Assembly: GCF_900112135.1 (NCBI RefSeq)
Contig: NZ_FOLC01000030.1
Coordinates: 1 to 51,207 of the forward strand
Length of the DNA stretch: 51,207 nucleotides
Origin: Collimonas sp. OK412
Lineage (GTDB): Bacteria; Pseudomonadota; Gammaproteobacteria; Burkholderiales; Burkholderiaceae_D
Direction of reading: 5' to 3'
In this document: in pieces, positions 10,146 through 19,107 of the stretch
How positions within the stretch are numbered: the first letter of the stretch is position 1
Layout of the letters: each line of letters starts with the position of its first letter
The notes under the pieces: model-generated
Databases searched by the model: none
What the model was told of the DNA's origin: nothing
The model's input: only the letters and a program-made list of their open reading frames with translations
Position numbers and translations under genes: made by a program

Positions 10146-11036
10146 TTATTCAGCGGCAGCCAGATTGCCGGCGAGCTCGGCGAAAGCGCTGGCCGCAGCG
10201 CTTTGATAACTGTCCTTGCGCCACAAAAGCGAGACCGTGCGGTGCGGCAAGGCAGGGTTCAGCGGGACTTCCCGCAGCCCGGGATGTTCGCGTGCAATCG
10301 CATCCGGCAAGATGGTGGCGACGCCACCGCGGCGGACGATTTCCACGATTGCGCTAATGGTATTGGCTTCGATGGCGATGTTGGGCGAGATACCCTGCTG
10401 CTGCAGGTAAGCGTCGACAAAAGTGCGGGTGGCGAAGTCGCTGCTGAGCAGCGCCAGCGATTGCCGGCCAAGCTCGCCGGCTGCCAGCGCCGCAGCAGCC
10501 GGGCGCTTGGCCAGCGGGTGCGTCAGTCCGACCATCACGCATAGCTTTTCCACGAACAGGGGCCGGCTGCTGATTTCCTGCGAGCGGACCTGGCTGAAGG
10601 CCAGCCCCAGGTCAACCTGGTCCGCCGCCAGCGCCGTTTCAATGGCATCCAGGGTCTTTTCAATCACCTGCAGCGCGATGCCGGGGTAGCTGGCGTTGAA
10701 GCGCGCGATCAACGGTCCTGCCAGATAAGAAGTCAGGCTGGGCGTCATGGCCAGCCGCAGCGTGCCGCGCGACAGGTCGCGCACGTCGTGGATCGCCCGC
10801 TGGCCGGCTTCCAGCTCGCGCAGCGCCCGGCGGGCGTAGGCGACATAAGCTTCACCGGCATCGGTGGCGCGCACCACTCTGCCGCTGCGGTCCAGGAGCT
10901 GCACTCCCAACGTCTCTTCCAGCTGCCGTATCTGCTGCGACAAAGTCGGCTGCGAAACATACAAGGCTTCCGCCGCCCTGGTGAAGTTTCCCTGTTCGAC
11001 GACGGCGAGCAGGTAGCGGATATGGCGTAATAGCAT
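10146..11036 (-). CDS. cynR: LysR-type regulator of the cyanate operon, CynR
   Basis: 296 residues. The N-terminal winged HTH (MLLRHIRYLLAVVEQGNFTR, then VSQPTLSQQIRQLEETLGV) and the co-inducer domain (IHDVRDLSRGTLRLAMTP, EANTISAIVEIVRRGG) closely follow E. coli CynR in my memory of that sequence. CynR activates cynTS in response to cyanate and represses itself. It is divergent from cynT across a 113-bp control region, the same arrangement as in E. coli. Its 3' end faces the RND operon terminator. Confidence 0.93.
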   Translation of the reverse strand: MLLRHIRYLLAVVEQGNFTRAAEALYVSQPTLSQQIRQLEETLGVQLLDRSGRVVRATDAGEAYVAYARRALRELEAGQRAIHDVRDLSRGTLRLAMTPSLTSYLAGPLIARFNASYPGIALQVIEKTLDAIETALAADQVDLGLAFSQVRSQEISSRPLFVEKLCVMVGLTHPLAKRPAAAALAAGELGRQSLALLSSDFATRTFVDAYLQQQGISPNIAIEANTISAIVEIVRRGGVATILPDAIAREHPGLREVPLNPALPHRTVSLLWRKDSYQSAAASAFAELAGNLAAAE

Positions 11037-11149
11037 GTTTGATAACTATAGGAAATTCTTATTGAGATTATTGTATATCGGTCTTGGACCAAATAGTTCG
11101 ACGCCTTCATCATGGCGCCATTACTTCAACAGCTACAAGGAGAAACGCC
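11037..11149 (+). promoter_or_regulatory. cynR-cynT divergent control region
   Basis: 113 bp between the two start codons. Contains ATAA-N13-TTAT (11042-11062), a plausible LysR-type inverted repeat, within AT-rich DNA close to cynR. The cynT ribosome binding site AAGGAG is at its right end. The operator assignment is inferred from position and symmetry only. Confidence 0.45.
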
Positions 11150-11812
11150 ATGAAGTCCATCGTCGATGGGGTCTTGAAATTCCAGAAGCACACCTTCCCG
11201 GGCCTGTCCGGGCTGTTCAAGGAACTGGCCACCGCCCAGAACCCGAGTGCATTATTCATCACCTGTTCCGACAGCCGCGTCGTGCCGGAATTGCTGACCC
11301 AGCAGGATCCGGGCGACATTTTCGTGATCCGCAATGCCGGCAACATCGTTCCATCCTATAGCTCGGCGCCGGGAGGCGTCACCGCCACGGTTGAATATGC
11401 GGTCGCCGTACTGGGCGTGAGCGACATCGTGGTCTGCGGCCATTCCGATTGCGGCGCCATGACGGCTATCTCCAGTTGCAAATGCCTGGATCACTTGCCC
11501 GCGGTGGCTGGCTGGCTGCGCCATGCCGATTCCGCCAAAGCGGTGAATGCAGCCCGTATCCATGCCTCGCCTGCGGCCCGGCTGAGCTCGATGGTGCGTG
11601 AAAACGTCATCGCCCAGCTAGTCAACATCAAGACTCATCCTTCGGTCGCGCTGGCGCTGGAGCAGGGCAGCCTGAACCTGCATGGGTGGGTGTACGACAT
11701 TGAAACAGGCTCGATCGTGGCGCTGGACGGCGCAAGCAATCAATTCGTCTCGCTCGCCGAATTTCCCCAAACCGTCGCTACGCCTGCCAAGCGCAGCGTG
11801 CTCGCTGCTTAA
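11150..11812 (+). CDS. cynT: Beta-class carbonic anhydrase of the cyanate operon, CynT
   Basis: 220 residues from [18 protein letters not shown]. The frame extends upstream to 11084, but AAGGAG lies 8 nt before this ATG and the family begins here. Zinc ligands are Cys39 and Asp41 (CSDSR) and His98 and Cys101 (GHSDCGAM). It hydrates CO2 to bicarbonate, replenishing the bicarbonate that cyanase consumes and preventing CO2 loss. First gene of cynTS, 52 bp before cynS. The closest resemblance I recall is E. coli CynT rather than the housekeeping Can type, and the cynR/cynS context agrees. Confidence 0.95.
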   Translation: MKSIVDGVLKFQKHTFPGLSGLFKELATAQNPSALFITCSDSRVVPELLTQQDPGDIFVIRNAGNIVPSYSSAPGGVTATVEYAVAVLGVSDIVVCGHSDCGAMTAISSCKCLDHLPAVAGWLRHADSAKAVNAARIHASPAARLSSMVRENVIAQLVNIKTHPSVALALEQGSLNLHGWVYDIETGSIVALDGASNQFVSLAEFPQTVATPAKRSVLAA

Positions 11813-11864
11813 CGCTTAACCATTGGCGGTTCTTCATCCGTTCTCTCACTGAAAAGGAAACATC

Positions 11865-12335
11865 ATGCAACAAGCAAACGTATATCAAGACAACCGCGTC
11901 GCCCTCACTTCTCGCGTCATCGCCGCCAAGGCCCTCAAGGATTTGTCCTGGAAACAGCTGGCCGAAGGCAGCGGCCTGAGCGTGGCCTATGTCACGGCAG
12001 CGCTGCTGGGCCAGCATGCCTTGCCGAAGGCCGCCGCCGAAATGGTTTGCCGGCGCCTCGGCCTGGAGCCGGAAGCCGCGGCGGAGCTGCAGACGATCCC
12101 GTTGCGCGGCAGCATCCCGGGCAGCATTCCTACCGATCCGACCATTTACCGTTTCTACGAAATGCTGCAAATCTACGGCACCACCTTGAAGATGCTGGTG
12201 CATGAAGAACTGGGCGACGGCATCATCAGCGCCATCAACTTCAAGCTGGACCTGAAACGGGTAGAAGACCCTGAAGGCGGTTCGCGTGCGGTGATTACCC
12301 TGGACGGAAAATTCCTGCCGAATAAACCGTACTGA
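11865..12335 (+). CDS. cynS: Cyanate hydratase (cyanase), CynS
   Basis: 156 residues, the family's normal size. An N-terminal HTH-like helical domain (about 10-80) is followed by the decamer-forming catalytic domain. The catalytic triad falls at the same numbers as in E. coli: Arg96 and Glu99 in YRFYEML, and Ser122 in GIISAINF. It converts cyanate and bicarbonate to ammonia and two CO2, detoxifying cyanate and yielding nitrogen. AAAGGAAA precedes the start. No cyanate transporter gene (cynX, cynABD) follows. Confidence 0.98.
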   Translation: MQQANVYQDNRVALTSRVIAAKALKDLSWKQLAEGSGLSVAYVTAALLGQHALPKAAAEMVCRRLGLEPEAAAELQTIPLRGSIPGSIPTDPTIYRFYEMLQIYGTTLKMLVHEELGDGIISAINFKLDLKRVEDPEGGSRAVITLDGKFLPNKPY

Positions 12336-12348
12336 CCGGGCTGCGTCG

Positions 12349-12380
12349 CCGTGTGTTTTCCTTAAAGCGAAAACACACGG
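12349..12380 (+). terminator. Hairpin after cynS, possible terminator
   Basis: Perfect 12-bp inverted repeat, CCGTGTGTTTTC and its complement, with an 8-base loop, 14 bases past the cynS stop. No T tract follows, so it may be a weak or Rho-dependent terminator or an mRNA 3' stabiliser. Confidence 0.5.
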
Positions 12381-12490
12381 GAATCCGCAGTTGCAATATG
12401 CTATCGATTAAGAAACGGCGAGGCTGCTCCAATGCGGCCTCGTTTTTGCAATTTCGTCTTGCATCGACACCGGATTCAAAAAGGACAAGC

Positions 12491-13144
12491 ATGAATAATT
12501 TTCGCCGCCTGGTTTTCCATACCCACCCGCGCCTGATGATTGCATTGATCGTTGGCCTCGCGGTATGGCTGGTCCAGCCCACGAGCTCGCACCTGACGCG
12601 CCTGCTGATCGGCTGGAACGCCGGCGTCTGGACTTACCTGGCGATGCTCTGGTGGATGATGGCCAGGGCCAGCTCGGGGCAGGTGAAAAGGCGCGCCGCC
12701 ATCGAGGACGAGAACGATACCGTGATACTGGTCCTGATCTGCGTCGCCGCTGTCAGCAGCATCGGCGCGGTGGTGCTGGGGCTGGCGCACACCCAGGATT
12801 TCCTGCCGGGCCCGAAAGAGCTGCGCTACATGTTTACCGGCATGACGGTGCTGGGCTCCTGGTTCCTGGTGGGCACCATCTTCGCGCTGCATTACGCGCG
12901 CCTGTTTTATGCCTGCGCGGGCGACAAGCTGCCGCTGCGTTTTCCTGACGATGAAAAAAATCCCGACTATTGGGATTTCCTGTATTTCTCTTTCACGATG
13001 GCGGTCGCGGTCCAGACTTCCGACGTCAGCATCATGACGCGCTCCATGCGCAAGATCGTGCTGATGCAGTCGGTGCTGACGTTCCTGTTCAATTCGGCCA
13101 TCCTGGGCCTGTCGATCAACATCGCGGCAGGCCTGGTCGGATAA
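12491..13144 (+). CDS. DUF1345 family membrane protein
   Basis: 217 residues from [19 protein letters not shown], chosen because AAGGACAAG precedes this ATG; the frame is open further upstream but without a start signal. Five or so hydrophobic segments are visible (about 17-33, 42-58, 80-100, 118-135, 190-212). The stretch [22 protein letters not shown] is characteristic of DUF1345. Inner membrane protein of unknown function. It follows cynS by 155 bp with a hairpin between, so cotranscription with cyanate genes is possible but not indicated. Confidence 0.85.
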   Translation: MNNFRRLVFHTHPRLMIALIVGLAVWLVQPTSSHLTRLLIGWNAGVWTYLAMLWWMMARASSGQVKRRAAIEDENDTVILVLICVAAVSSIGAVVLGLAHTQDFLPGPKELRYMFTGMTVLGSWFLVGTIFALHYARLFYACAGDKLPLRFPDDEKNPDYWDFLYFSFTMAVAVQTSDVSIMTRSMRKIVLMQSVLTFLFNSAILGLSINIAAGLVG

Positions 13145-13170
13145 ACATCGCGCCAATGCCGGGACGAAAA

Positions 13171-13197
13171 AAAAGCCAATCGCGATGATTGGCTTTT
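13171..13197. terminator. Bidirectional terminator between DUF1345 gene and mgtA
   Basis: Stem AAAAGCCAAT / ATTGGCTTTT with a 7-base loop, with an A tract on the left and T tract on the right. It can end transcription of the plus-strand DUF1345 gene and of the convergent mgtA. Confidence 0.85.
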
Positions 13198-13249
13198 CTT
13201 TTTGCGGGGGCCGGGACGATGACCTGTCCCGTTCCCTTGGCGCCGCGGT

Positions 13250-16012
13250 TTATTGCCAGCCGTAGCGGCGGGCGTACCAGCCTTTCATTGCCTGCGTCAG
13301 CACCGCGTAAGCCACCAGGATCAGCAGCAGCCACGGGAAGTAGGTCAGCGGCAAAGCTTGCAGCTTGAAGTAATGGGCCAGCGGCGACATCGGCAGCAGG
13401 ATGCCGACCAGCATGATGATCAGGGTCATGCTCATCAAGGCCCACGAAGCGCGGCTCTGGAAGAACGGTATCTTGCGGGTGCGGATCATGTGCACGATCA
13501 AGGTCTGCGACAGCAAGCCCTCGATGAACCAGCCGGACTGGAACAGGGTCTGGTGTTCCGGCGTGTTGGCGCCGAAGATGTACCACATCAAGGCAAATGT
13601 CGTGATGTCGAAAATCGAGCTGATCGGACCGAAGAACACCATGAAGCGGCCGATTTCGGCGGCGTTCCAGCGTTGCGGTTTCTCCAGGAATTCCTTGTCG
13701 ACGTTATCGAAAGGAATCGTGATCTGCGAGATGTCGTACAGCAGGTTCTGCACCAGCAGGTGCAACGGCAGCATCGGCAGGAACGGCAGGAAGGCGCTGG
13801 CGACCAGCACCGAGAATACATTGCCGAAGTTGGAGCTGGCGGTCATCTTGATGTACTTCAGCATGTTGGCGAAGGTCTTGCGGCCTTCCAGCACGCCTTC
13901 TTCCAGCACCATCAGGCTCTTTTCCAGCAAGATGATATCGGCCGCTTCCTTGGCGATATCGACCGCGGTGTCGACCGAGATGCCGATGTCGGCTGCGCGC
14001 AATGCCGGCGCATCGTTGATGCCGTCGCCCATGAAGCCGACCACGTGGCCCTTGTCATGCAGCACGCGCACGATGCGTTCCTTGTGGGTCGGGCTGAGCT
14101 TGGCGAAGACGGTGGTGGTGTCGACCGCGACGGCGAGCTCGGCGTCGCTCATTTTCTCGACGTCGTTGCCGAGCAGCATGCCGTCCACGGCCAGGCCGAC
14201 CTGGCGGCAGATCTTGGCGGTCACCAGTTCGTTGTCGCCGGTCAGGATCTTGACCGTGATGCCGTGTTCCCGCAGCGCGTCCAGCGCCGGCTTGGTGGAT
14301 TCCTTCGGCGGGTCGAGGAAGGCGATATAGCCGATCAGGACCAGGTCGCTTTCATCGGCGACGCCGTACACTTCCTTGGTCGGCGGCAGGTCTTTGGCGG
14401 CGACCGCCACCACGCGCAAGCCTTCGGCGTTCAGGCTGGAGGTAGTCTCGTAGATTTCCTGCAGCAGTTCCTTGGTGAACGGCACCACCTGGCCGTTGTG
14501 GCGGGCGTGGGTGCAGACCGAGACGATTTCTTCGACGGCGCCTTTGCAGATCAGTTCATGATGGTCTTCGCGTTCGCTGACCACCACCGACATGCGGCGG
14601 CGCTGGAAGTCGAACGGGATTTCATCGACCTTGCGGTAGGCCGAGGCCAGCGCCATTTCGCGCTGCAGCTCGGCGTGTTCGAGGACGGCGACGTCCAGCA
14701 GGTTTTTCAGGCCGGTCTGGTAATGGCTGTTGAGGTAGGCGTATTCCAGCACCAGGTCGTCCTGCTCGCCGAGGATGTCGGTATGGCGTTCCAGGAAAAT
14801 CTTGTCCTGGGTCAGGGTGCCGGTCTTGTCGGTGCACAGGACGTCCATGGCGCCGAAGTTCTGGATCGCGTCCAGGCGCTTGACGATCACCTTCTTGCGC
14901 GACAGCGCGACCGCGCCCTTGGCCAGGGTCGAGGTAACAATCATCGGCAGCATTTCCGGCGTCAGGCCGACCGCGATCGACATCGCAAACAGGAACGCTT
15001 CGACCCAGTCGCCCTTGGTGTAGCCGTTCAGCAGGAACACCACCGGCGTCATCACCATCATGAAGCGGATCAGCAGCCAGCTGACCTTGTTGACGCCGGA
15101 CTGGAACGCGGTAGGCGTGCGGTCGGATGCGGTGACGCGCTCGGCCAGGGCGCCGAAGTAAGTGCGGTTGCCGGTGGTGACCACGATCGCGGTGGCGGAA
15201 CCGCTGACCACGTTGGTGCCCATGAAGCACAGGTTGTCCAGTTCCAGCGGGTTGCTGGTGGCGGCGCCGCGGTGGGTGACGAATTTTTCCACCGGCAGCG
15301 ATTCGCCGGTCATGGCGGCCTGGCTGATGAACAGGTCCTTGGCGGTCAGCAGGCGCAGGTCGGCCGGGATCATGTCGCCGGCGGACAGCTGGACGATGTC
15401 GCCCGGCACCAGCTTCTTGATCGGCAGTTCGATGCGGCGCGCGCCCTTCGGATGCAAGGTGACGTCGAAGTAGCGCAGGGCTTCCTCGGCGATGTCTTCG
15501 GCCAGGTCGTGGCGCAGCACCGTGGCGGTGTTGCTGACCATGGCCTTGAGCTTGTCGGCGGCGGTATTGGAGCGCGACTCCTGGATGAAGCGCATCAAGG
15601 TCGACAGCACCACCATCGAACCGATGACGATGGTGGCTTTCATGTCTTCGGTGAGGTAGGAAACGGCGGCCAGCACGGTCAGCAGCAGGTTGAACGGGTT
15701 TTTGTAGCATTGCCACAGGTGCGTCCATTTCGAGATCGGCTTTTCGTGCTCGACCTCATTCGGGCCGGCGCTGGCGCGGATATCGTCCGCCTCGGCTTCG
15801 GTCAGGCCGTCGGCGCGGCTGTGCAGAGTCTTGAACAGTTCGCTGATATCGACATGGGCGGCAGAAGACAGGTTTTCCGCCAGCGAGGGCGGCACATCCT
15901 TGGTGACCGGGGTGCTGCGGAACATGTCCGCGCCAAGGCGGCGGAAGTGGCGGTCCATGCCGTGGGTGCGGACAAAGCTAACGAATGTTTCTTTGAGGAT
16001 GTTCAGATTCAT
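13250..16012 (-). CDS. mgtA: Magnesium-translocating P-type ATPase (MgtA/MgtB type)
   Basis: 920 residues. P3B ATPase that imports Mg2+ across the inner membrane. In order: cytoplasmic N-terminus, TGES actuator motif (235-238), phosphorylated Asp395 in CTDKTGTLTQDK, the N-domain, hinge motif GDGINDAP (662-669), and C-terminal membrane helices containing LLVQNLLYDISQ and ending near KGWYARRYGWQ. The internal stretch NLCFMGTNVVSGSATAIVV is typical of MgtA rather than of Ca2+ or K+ pumps. The start at 16012 is preceded by AGAAGAAG. Monocistronic. Upstream lie unusual direct repeats (16092-16136) that may bind a Mg2+-responsive regulator. No MgtC or PhoPQ gene is nearby. Confidence 0.95.
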   Translation of the reverse strand: MNLNILKETFVSFVRTHGMDRHFRRLGADMFRSTPVTKDVPPSLAENLSSAAHVDISELFKTLHSRADGLTEAEADDIRASAGPNEVEHEKPISKWTHLWQCYKNPFNLLLTVLAAVSYLTEDMKATIVIGSMVVLSTLMRFIQESRSNTAADKLKAMVSNTATVLRHDLAEDIAEEALRYFDVTLHPKGARRIELPIKKLVPGDIVQLSAGDMIPADLRLLTAKDLFISQAAMTGESLPVEKFVTHRGAATSNPLELDNLCFMGTNVVSGSATAIVVTTGNRTYFGALAERVTASDRTPTAFQSGVNKVSWLLIRFMMVMTPVVFLLNGYTKGDWVEAFLFAMSIAVGLTPEMLPMIVTSTLAKGAVALSRKKVIVKRLDAIQNFGAMDVLCTDKTGTLTQDKIFLERHTDILGEQDDLVLEYAYLNSHYQTGLKNLLDVAVLEHAELQREMALASAYRKVDEIPFDFQRRRMSVVVSEREDHHELICKGAVEEIVSVCTHARHNGQVVPFTKELLQEIYETTSSLNAEGLRVVAVAAKDLPPTKEVYGVADESDLVLIGYIAFLDPPKESTKPALDALREHGITVKILTGDNELVTAKICRQVGLAVDGMLLGNDVEKMSDAELAVAVDTTTVFAKLSPTHKERIVRVLHDKGHVVGFMGDGINDAPALRAADIGISVDTAVDIAKEAADIILLEKSLMVLEEGVLEGRKTFANMLKYIKMTASSNFGNVFSVLVASAFLPFLPMLPLHLLVQNLLYDISQITIPFDNVDKEFLEKPQRWNAAEIGRFMVFFGPISSIFDITTFALMWYIFGANTPEHQTLFQSGWFIEGLLSQTLIVHMIRTRKIPFFQSRASWALMSMTLIIMLVGILLPMSPLAHYFKLQALPLTYFPWLLLILVAYAVLTQAMKGWYARRYGWQ

Positions 16013-16091
16013 GGTCTTCTTCTTTTTTCATGCAATGCGGTCGGCTGTCGTCGATCAGTGTGTCGCTTGTTGCGTGCTGTTGCGTGCTTTT

Positions 16092-16136
16092 AGCTTTATC
16101 GCCTTTAACTTTATCGCCTTAACTTTGTGTTAACGA
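16092..16136 (-). promoter_or_regulatory. Direct repeats upstream of mgtA
   Basis: Two copies of CTTTATCGCCTT(T)AAC (from 16094 and 16109) and a degenerate third (ACTTTGTGTTAAC) in tandem, with a period of about 15 bp. A separate 10-bp tandem, GTTGCGTGCT, lies just to the left. The repeats sit 80-125 bp before the mgtA start, a suitable position for an activator site, but the period is not the 11 bp of PhoP boxes. Role inferred from position. Confidence 0.45.
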
Positions 16137-16140
16137 CTGG

Positions 16141-16714
16141 CAACCCATCCGGATGACAGCCTGTCGGCAAAAAGAAAAAAGTTCTAGAACGGCACCAGAC
16201 TGTAAATTCGATCGGTGACATCTTGATGACAATCTCGGATCTATCTCAAGCGCTGGATGCAAGTGTTCGATGGCCGCGACAACGGCGCTAGCCATGGTCA
16301 GGGCCAGATTCAGCCAGGCGCGCTGCCGGTGCGGCGGCGCAACGCTGGATGAAACAAGATCAGGTGGTGGAATACTGCGCGCCCGGGAAAGGATTCCAGG
16401 CGCTGGGATACCATCATCCGCCGGTGGCGAGATGACGGCAGGGGAAATCCTGCGTTATCTTGCCGAGGCGGAGCCAGAACGGGTCTGGCTACAACTGTCA
16501 CTCGAACAAGTGCCCATTAAAGGGACTCCATAAAATTTAGACTGGTGGATAGTAGCCGCGCGGCGGATGGCGGTCAAGAAAATTGTGCAGGACAGCACAA
16601 GTTCGATTGCATCCTGTTTCAGCTATGCCCGGCCTGTTGTCAATCAATTATTCGACCTTGTCATTGAGCATGAGAAAACTATACTGAAATTACAAGTAGA
16701 CAAAGGAGATGACC
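16141..16714. other. Region between mgtA promoter and a small membrane gene
   Basis: About 570 bp. A plus-strand frame at 16270-16533 encodes 87 residues ending GEILRYLAEAEPERVWLQLSLEQVPIKGTP, and another frame reads AQRWMKQDQVVEYCAPGKGF before a stop. The two together look more like a decayed or frameshifted gene than a working one, but I do not recognise the parent. 16600-16700 is AT-rich and probably holds the promoter of the gene at 16715. Confidence 0.3.
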
Positions 16715-16897
16715 ATGGTCAACCTGGTGATGAACAACCTGCTGTTTTTCATACCGGCAGCCATCGCCGGCGTGGTGTTGTGCGGCGAAGTGCCGGTTGC
16801 ATCCAGGTTTGCCCGCGGCAGCCTGCGCGCCATCGGCGCTGTGTGCGGCGCGCTGCTGGCTTTGATTATCCTGGAAGCCATACCGGCATTGCTCTGA
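16715..16897 (+). CDS. Small membrane protein, unknown function
   Basis: 60 residues from MVNLVMNNLLFFIPAAIAG. An ideal AAAGGAG lies 6 nt before this ATG; the ATG six bases upstream would abut the ribosome binding site and is unlikely. Two hydrophobic helices (about 7-24 and 38-57) are joined by a basic loop ASRFARGSLR, suggesting a hairpin inner membrane protein. I do not recognise a family. It stands alone 175 bp before dacB in the same direction, and could be either an independent small protein or part of a short transcript with dacB. Confidence 0.55.
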   Translation: MVNLVMNNLLFFIPAAIAGVVLCGEVPVASRFARGSLRAIGAVCGALLALIILEAIPALL

Positions 16898-17072
16898 GGC
16901 CGCAGCCTGGCAGTACACATCGGGATCGCCGGTGGCATCCCGCAGCGGCTCCATTTTCTGATTTTTCCAACCCTTGCCGGCGCTATTCGGCTGCCGGCTG
17001 CAGTTCCTTCCTTTGCATCGTGTGAACGCGTGGGATAATCCTGCGCAAACCTTCTTTTTCACCGGTGCCGAC

Positions 17073-18500
17073 TTGAATAAACTCCACGCGATCAGTGTCC
17101 TCCTGTTGTCTTCCTTCCTGCTGCCCGGCGTCCAGGCGCAAGAATCCGCCGCGGCGCCGCCGCCGTCGTTCGGCAAGGCTTTGCAGCTTGCCGGGATCCC
17201 GGCCCAGAATGTAGGCGTCTATGTGCAAGAGGTCGACGGCGCCGGCAAGGTGCTGGCCTCGGCCAACGCCGGCACGCCGTTCAATCCGGCCTCGACCATG
17301 AAACTGGTGACCACCGACGCCGCGCTGGAGTTGCTGGGGCCGACCTATCGCTGGAAAACCCAGGCGTATACCAACGGCAGCCAGGTTGGCAATGTGCTGC
17401 AGGGCGACCTGATCTTCAAGGGCAACGGCGATCCCAAGCTGGTGCTGGAAAATTTCTGGCTGTTCCTGCGCCAGATCCGCGCCAAGGGCATCCGCGACAT
17501 CCGCGGCAATATCGTCCTGGACCGCAGCACGTTTGACGAGAATGCCTACGATCCCTCCGAATTCGACGGCGATCCGATGAAACCGTATAACGTCGGCCCG
17601 GATGCCTTGCTGCTCAATTACAAGGCGCTGACATTCCAGTTCGTGCCGAATCCGGAAACGCGCCAGGTCAATGTGCTGATCGATCCGCCGATGAGCGGCT
17701 ACCCGGTCACGCCGCCGCGCCTGGGCAGCGGCAGTTGCGACGACTGGCAGGGCAAGCTGCAGGCCGCGGTGGACGCCGACGGCGCCAGTTTCAACGGCGC
17801 GCTGCCAGCGTCCTGCGGTGAAAAGACCTGGTACGTCAATCCCTACAAGATGAGCAGCACCCAGTACTTCGGGGCAGTGTTCCGGCAAATGTGGGGCGAC
17901 CTCGGCGGCACGTTCAGCGGCGTCGTGAAAAACGGCCTGGCGCCGGCCGGCAGCACCCTGGTCAGCGAATGGAGTTCGGTGACGCTGCCGGAAGTGATAC
18001 GCGACATCAACAAGTACAGCAACAACGTGATGGCGCGGCAAGTGCTGCTGACCATCGCCGCCGATATCCTGAAAGTGCCGGCCACGCCCGAGCGCGGCGC
18101 GCGCGCCATCCAGAGCTGGCTCGGCAACAAGGGCATCGACGCCAGCGGCCTGGTGATCGAAAACGGTTCGGGACTGTCGCGCAACGAAAGGGTCTCGGCC
18201 CGAACCATGGGCCGCATGATGGCCGCAGCCTTCCAGTCACCGGTCATGCCGGAATTCGTCTCCTCGATGCCGCTGGTAGGCTACGACGGCACCATGCGCA
18301 AACGCCTGAAAAACCAGAGCGTCGCCGGCCAGGCCCACGTCAAGACCGGCACCCTGAACGATGTCAGGGCCATCGCCGGCTACGTGCTGGCCGCCTCCGG
18401 CAAGTACTACGCGGTAGTGTGCCTGATCAACCACCCCAACGCCCCCCGCGGACAAGCCGCACAAGACGGCCTGCTGCAATGGGTCTACGAAAACGGCTAA
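17073..18500 (+). CDS. dacB: D-alanyl-D-alanine carboxypeptidase/endopeptidase PBP4
   Basis: 475 residues from a TTG at 17073, which gives a clean signal peptide (NKLHAISVLLLSSFLLPGVQA|QE). The frame also opens at ATG 16974 (508 residues), but those extra residues do not look like a signal sequence; the start therefore remains uncertain. All three penicillin-binding motifs are present: STMK (Ser at base 17292), SNN in INKYSNNVMARQ, and KTG in HVKTGTLNDVRA. The large insert between the first two motifs is typical of PBP4 (family S13). It trims peptidoglycan cross-links in the periplasm. The REP-like hairpin immediately downstream may double as terminator. Confidence 0.95.
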   Translation: MNKLHAISVLLLSSFLLPGVQAQESAAAPPPSFGKALQLAGIPAQNVGVYVQEVDGAGKVLASANAGTPFNPASTMKLVTTDAALELLGPTYRWKTQAYTNGSQVGNVLQGDLIFKGNGDPKLVLENFWLFLRQIRAKGIRDIRGNIVLDRSTFDENAYDPSEFDGDPMKPYNVGPDALLLNYKALTFQFVPNPETRQVNVLIDPPMSGYPVTPPRLGSGSCDDWQGKLQAAVDADGASFNGALPASCGEKTWYVNPYKMSSTQYFGAVFRQMWGDLGGTFSGVVKNGLAPAGSTLVSEWSSVTLPEVIRDINKYSNNVMARQVLLTIAADILKVPATPERGARAIQSWLGNKGIDASGLVIENGSGLSRNERVSARTMGRMMAAAFQSPVMPEFVSSMPLVGYDGTMRKRLKNQSVAGQAHVKTGTLNDVRAIAGYVLAASGKYYAVVCLINHPNAPRGQAAQDGLLQWVYENG

Positions 18501-18517
18501 AGCCGCAGCCCAAAACA

Positions 18518-18592
18518 AATCGACTCTGACCCTAAATAATCAATTAGGGTCAGAGTCGATTTAATTGGAGTAATTAGGGTCAGAGTCGAATT
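18518..18592. repeat. REP-like hairpin plus extra half-copy after dacB
   Basis: AAATCGACTCTGACCCTAA (18518-18536) and its exact complement (18544-18562) form a 19-bp stem. A third arm, TTAGGGTCAGAGTCGAATT, follows at 18574-18592. The shared core GGGTCAGAGT relates it to the copies at 40601 and 40742, though the flanks differ (TTA instead of AACTG). It lies between convergent genes, where it could act as a terminator. Confidence 0.8.
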
Positions 18593-18603
18593 AATTGAAG
18601 CGG

Positions 18604-19107
18604 TTACAGTACCAGCGGCTTGTCCGACAGCTCGTTTTTCTTGCGGCCTTCGTCGGGGAAGTGCTGGGTCAGCAAGCCGTTCATTTGTTCCAGCGCCGCC
18701 AGCGTGCTGTCGTGGAATGCGCCGTTGGCGAATTCCTTGGTCATGGTCTTGCACACGGCTTGCCAGTCGGCAGGCTTGGTGGCGCGGCCGATGGCGCGGT
18801 CGACGATGATTTCGACCTTGTGGTCGGCCAGGTTGACGTAGAGCAGCACACCGACGTTTTCTTCCGTGTCCCAGATCCGGTAATGCGAGAACAGTTCATG
18901 GGCGCGGTTGCGTGAAGTCACGCCGTTGAGCACGGCGGGCAGGCTGAGCGATCCTTCGACAATCATTTTGACTTCGGCTCGGTGCGTGACTTCGCCGTCG
19001 GCGATTTTCTGCTGGATAGCCTTGAGCGTGTTTGCCGGAAACGCCCGTCGCGCGTTGCGCCGGGTAGTCAGCAAATGACGCCAGATGCGTTGCAGGGTAT
19101 GTGCCAT
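18604..19107 (-). CDS. TPM domain protein (second of pair)
   Basis: 167 residues. The ATG at 19107 overlaps the upstream stop codon as TGATG, with GGGAG just before it, so translation is probably coupled. The protein contains a TPM fold (about 45-150; EENVGVLLYVNLADHKVEIIVDRAIG is the recognisable stretch) but lacks a signal peptide or obvious membrane helix, unlike its neighbour. TPM domains occur in membrane-associated proteins such as YgcG and in photosystem II repair factors. The biochemical role here is unknown. Third gene of the lemA operon. The pairing of a membrane TPM protein with a soluble one beside LemA is common in proteobacteria. Confidence 0.85.
   Translation of the reverse strand: MAHTLQRIWRHLLTTRRNARRAFPANTLKAIQQKIADGEVTHRAEVKMIVEGSLSLPAVLNGVTSRNRAHELFSHYRIWDTEENVGVLLYVNLADHKVEIIVDRAIGRATKPADWQAVCKTMTKEFANGAFHDSTLAALEQMNGLLTQHFPDEGRKKNELSDKPLVL

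Noticed and set aside
16013-16091. mgtA leader as a magnesium riboswitch
   Set aside because: No M-box or enteric mgtA-leader pattern could be recognised; only direct repeats are visible.
13253-16093. 946-codon plus-strand open frame over mgtA
   Set aside because: Antisense shadow of mgtA; very rich in His, Gln, Arg and Asp with no domain.
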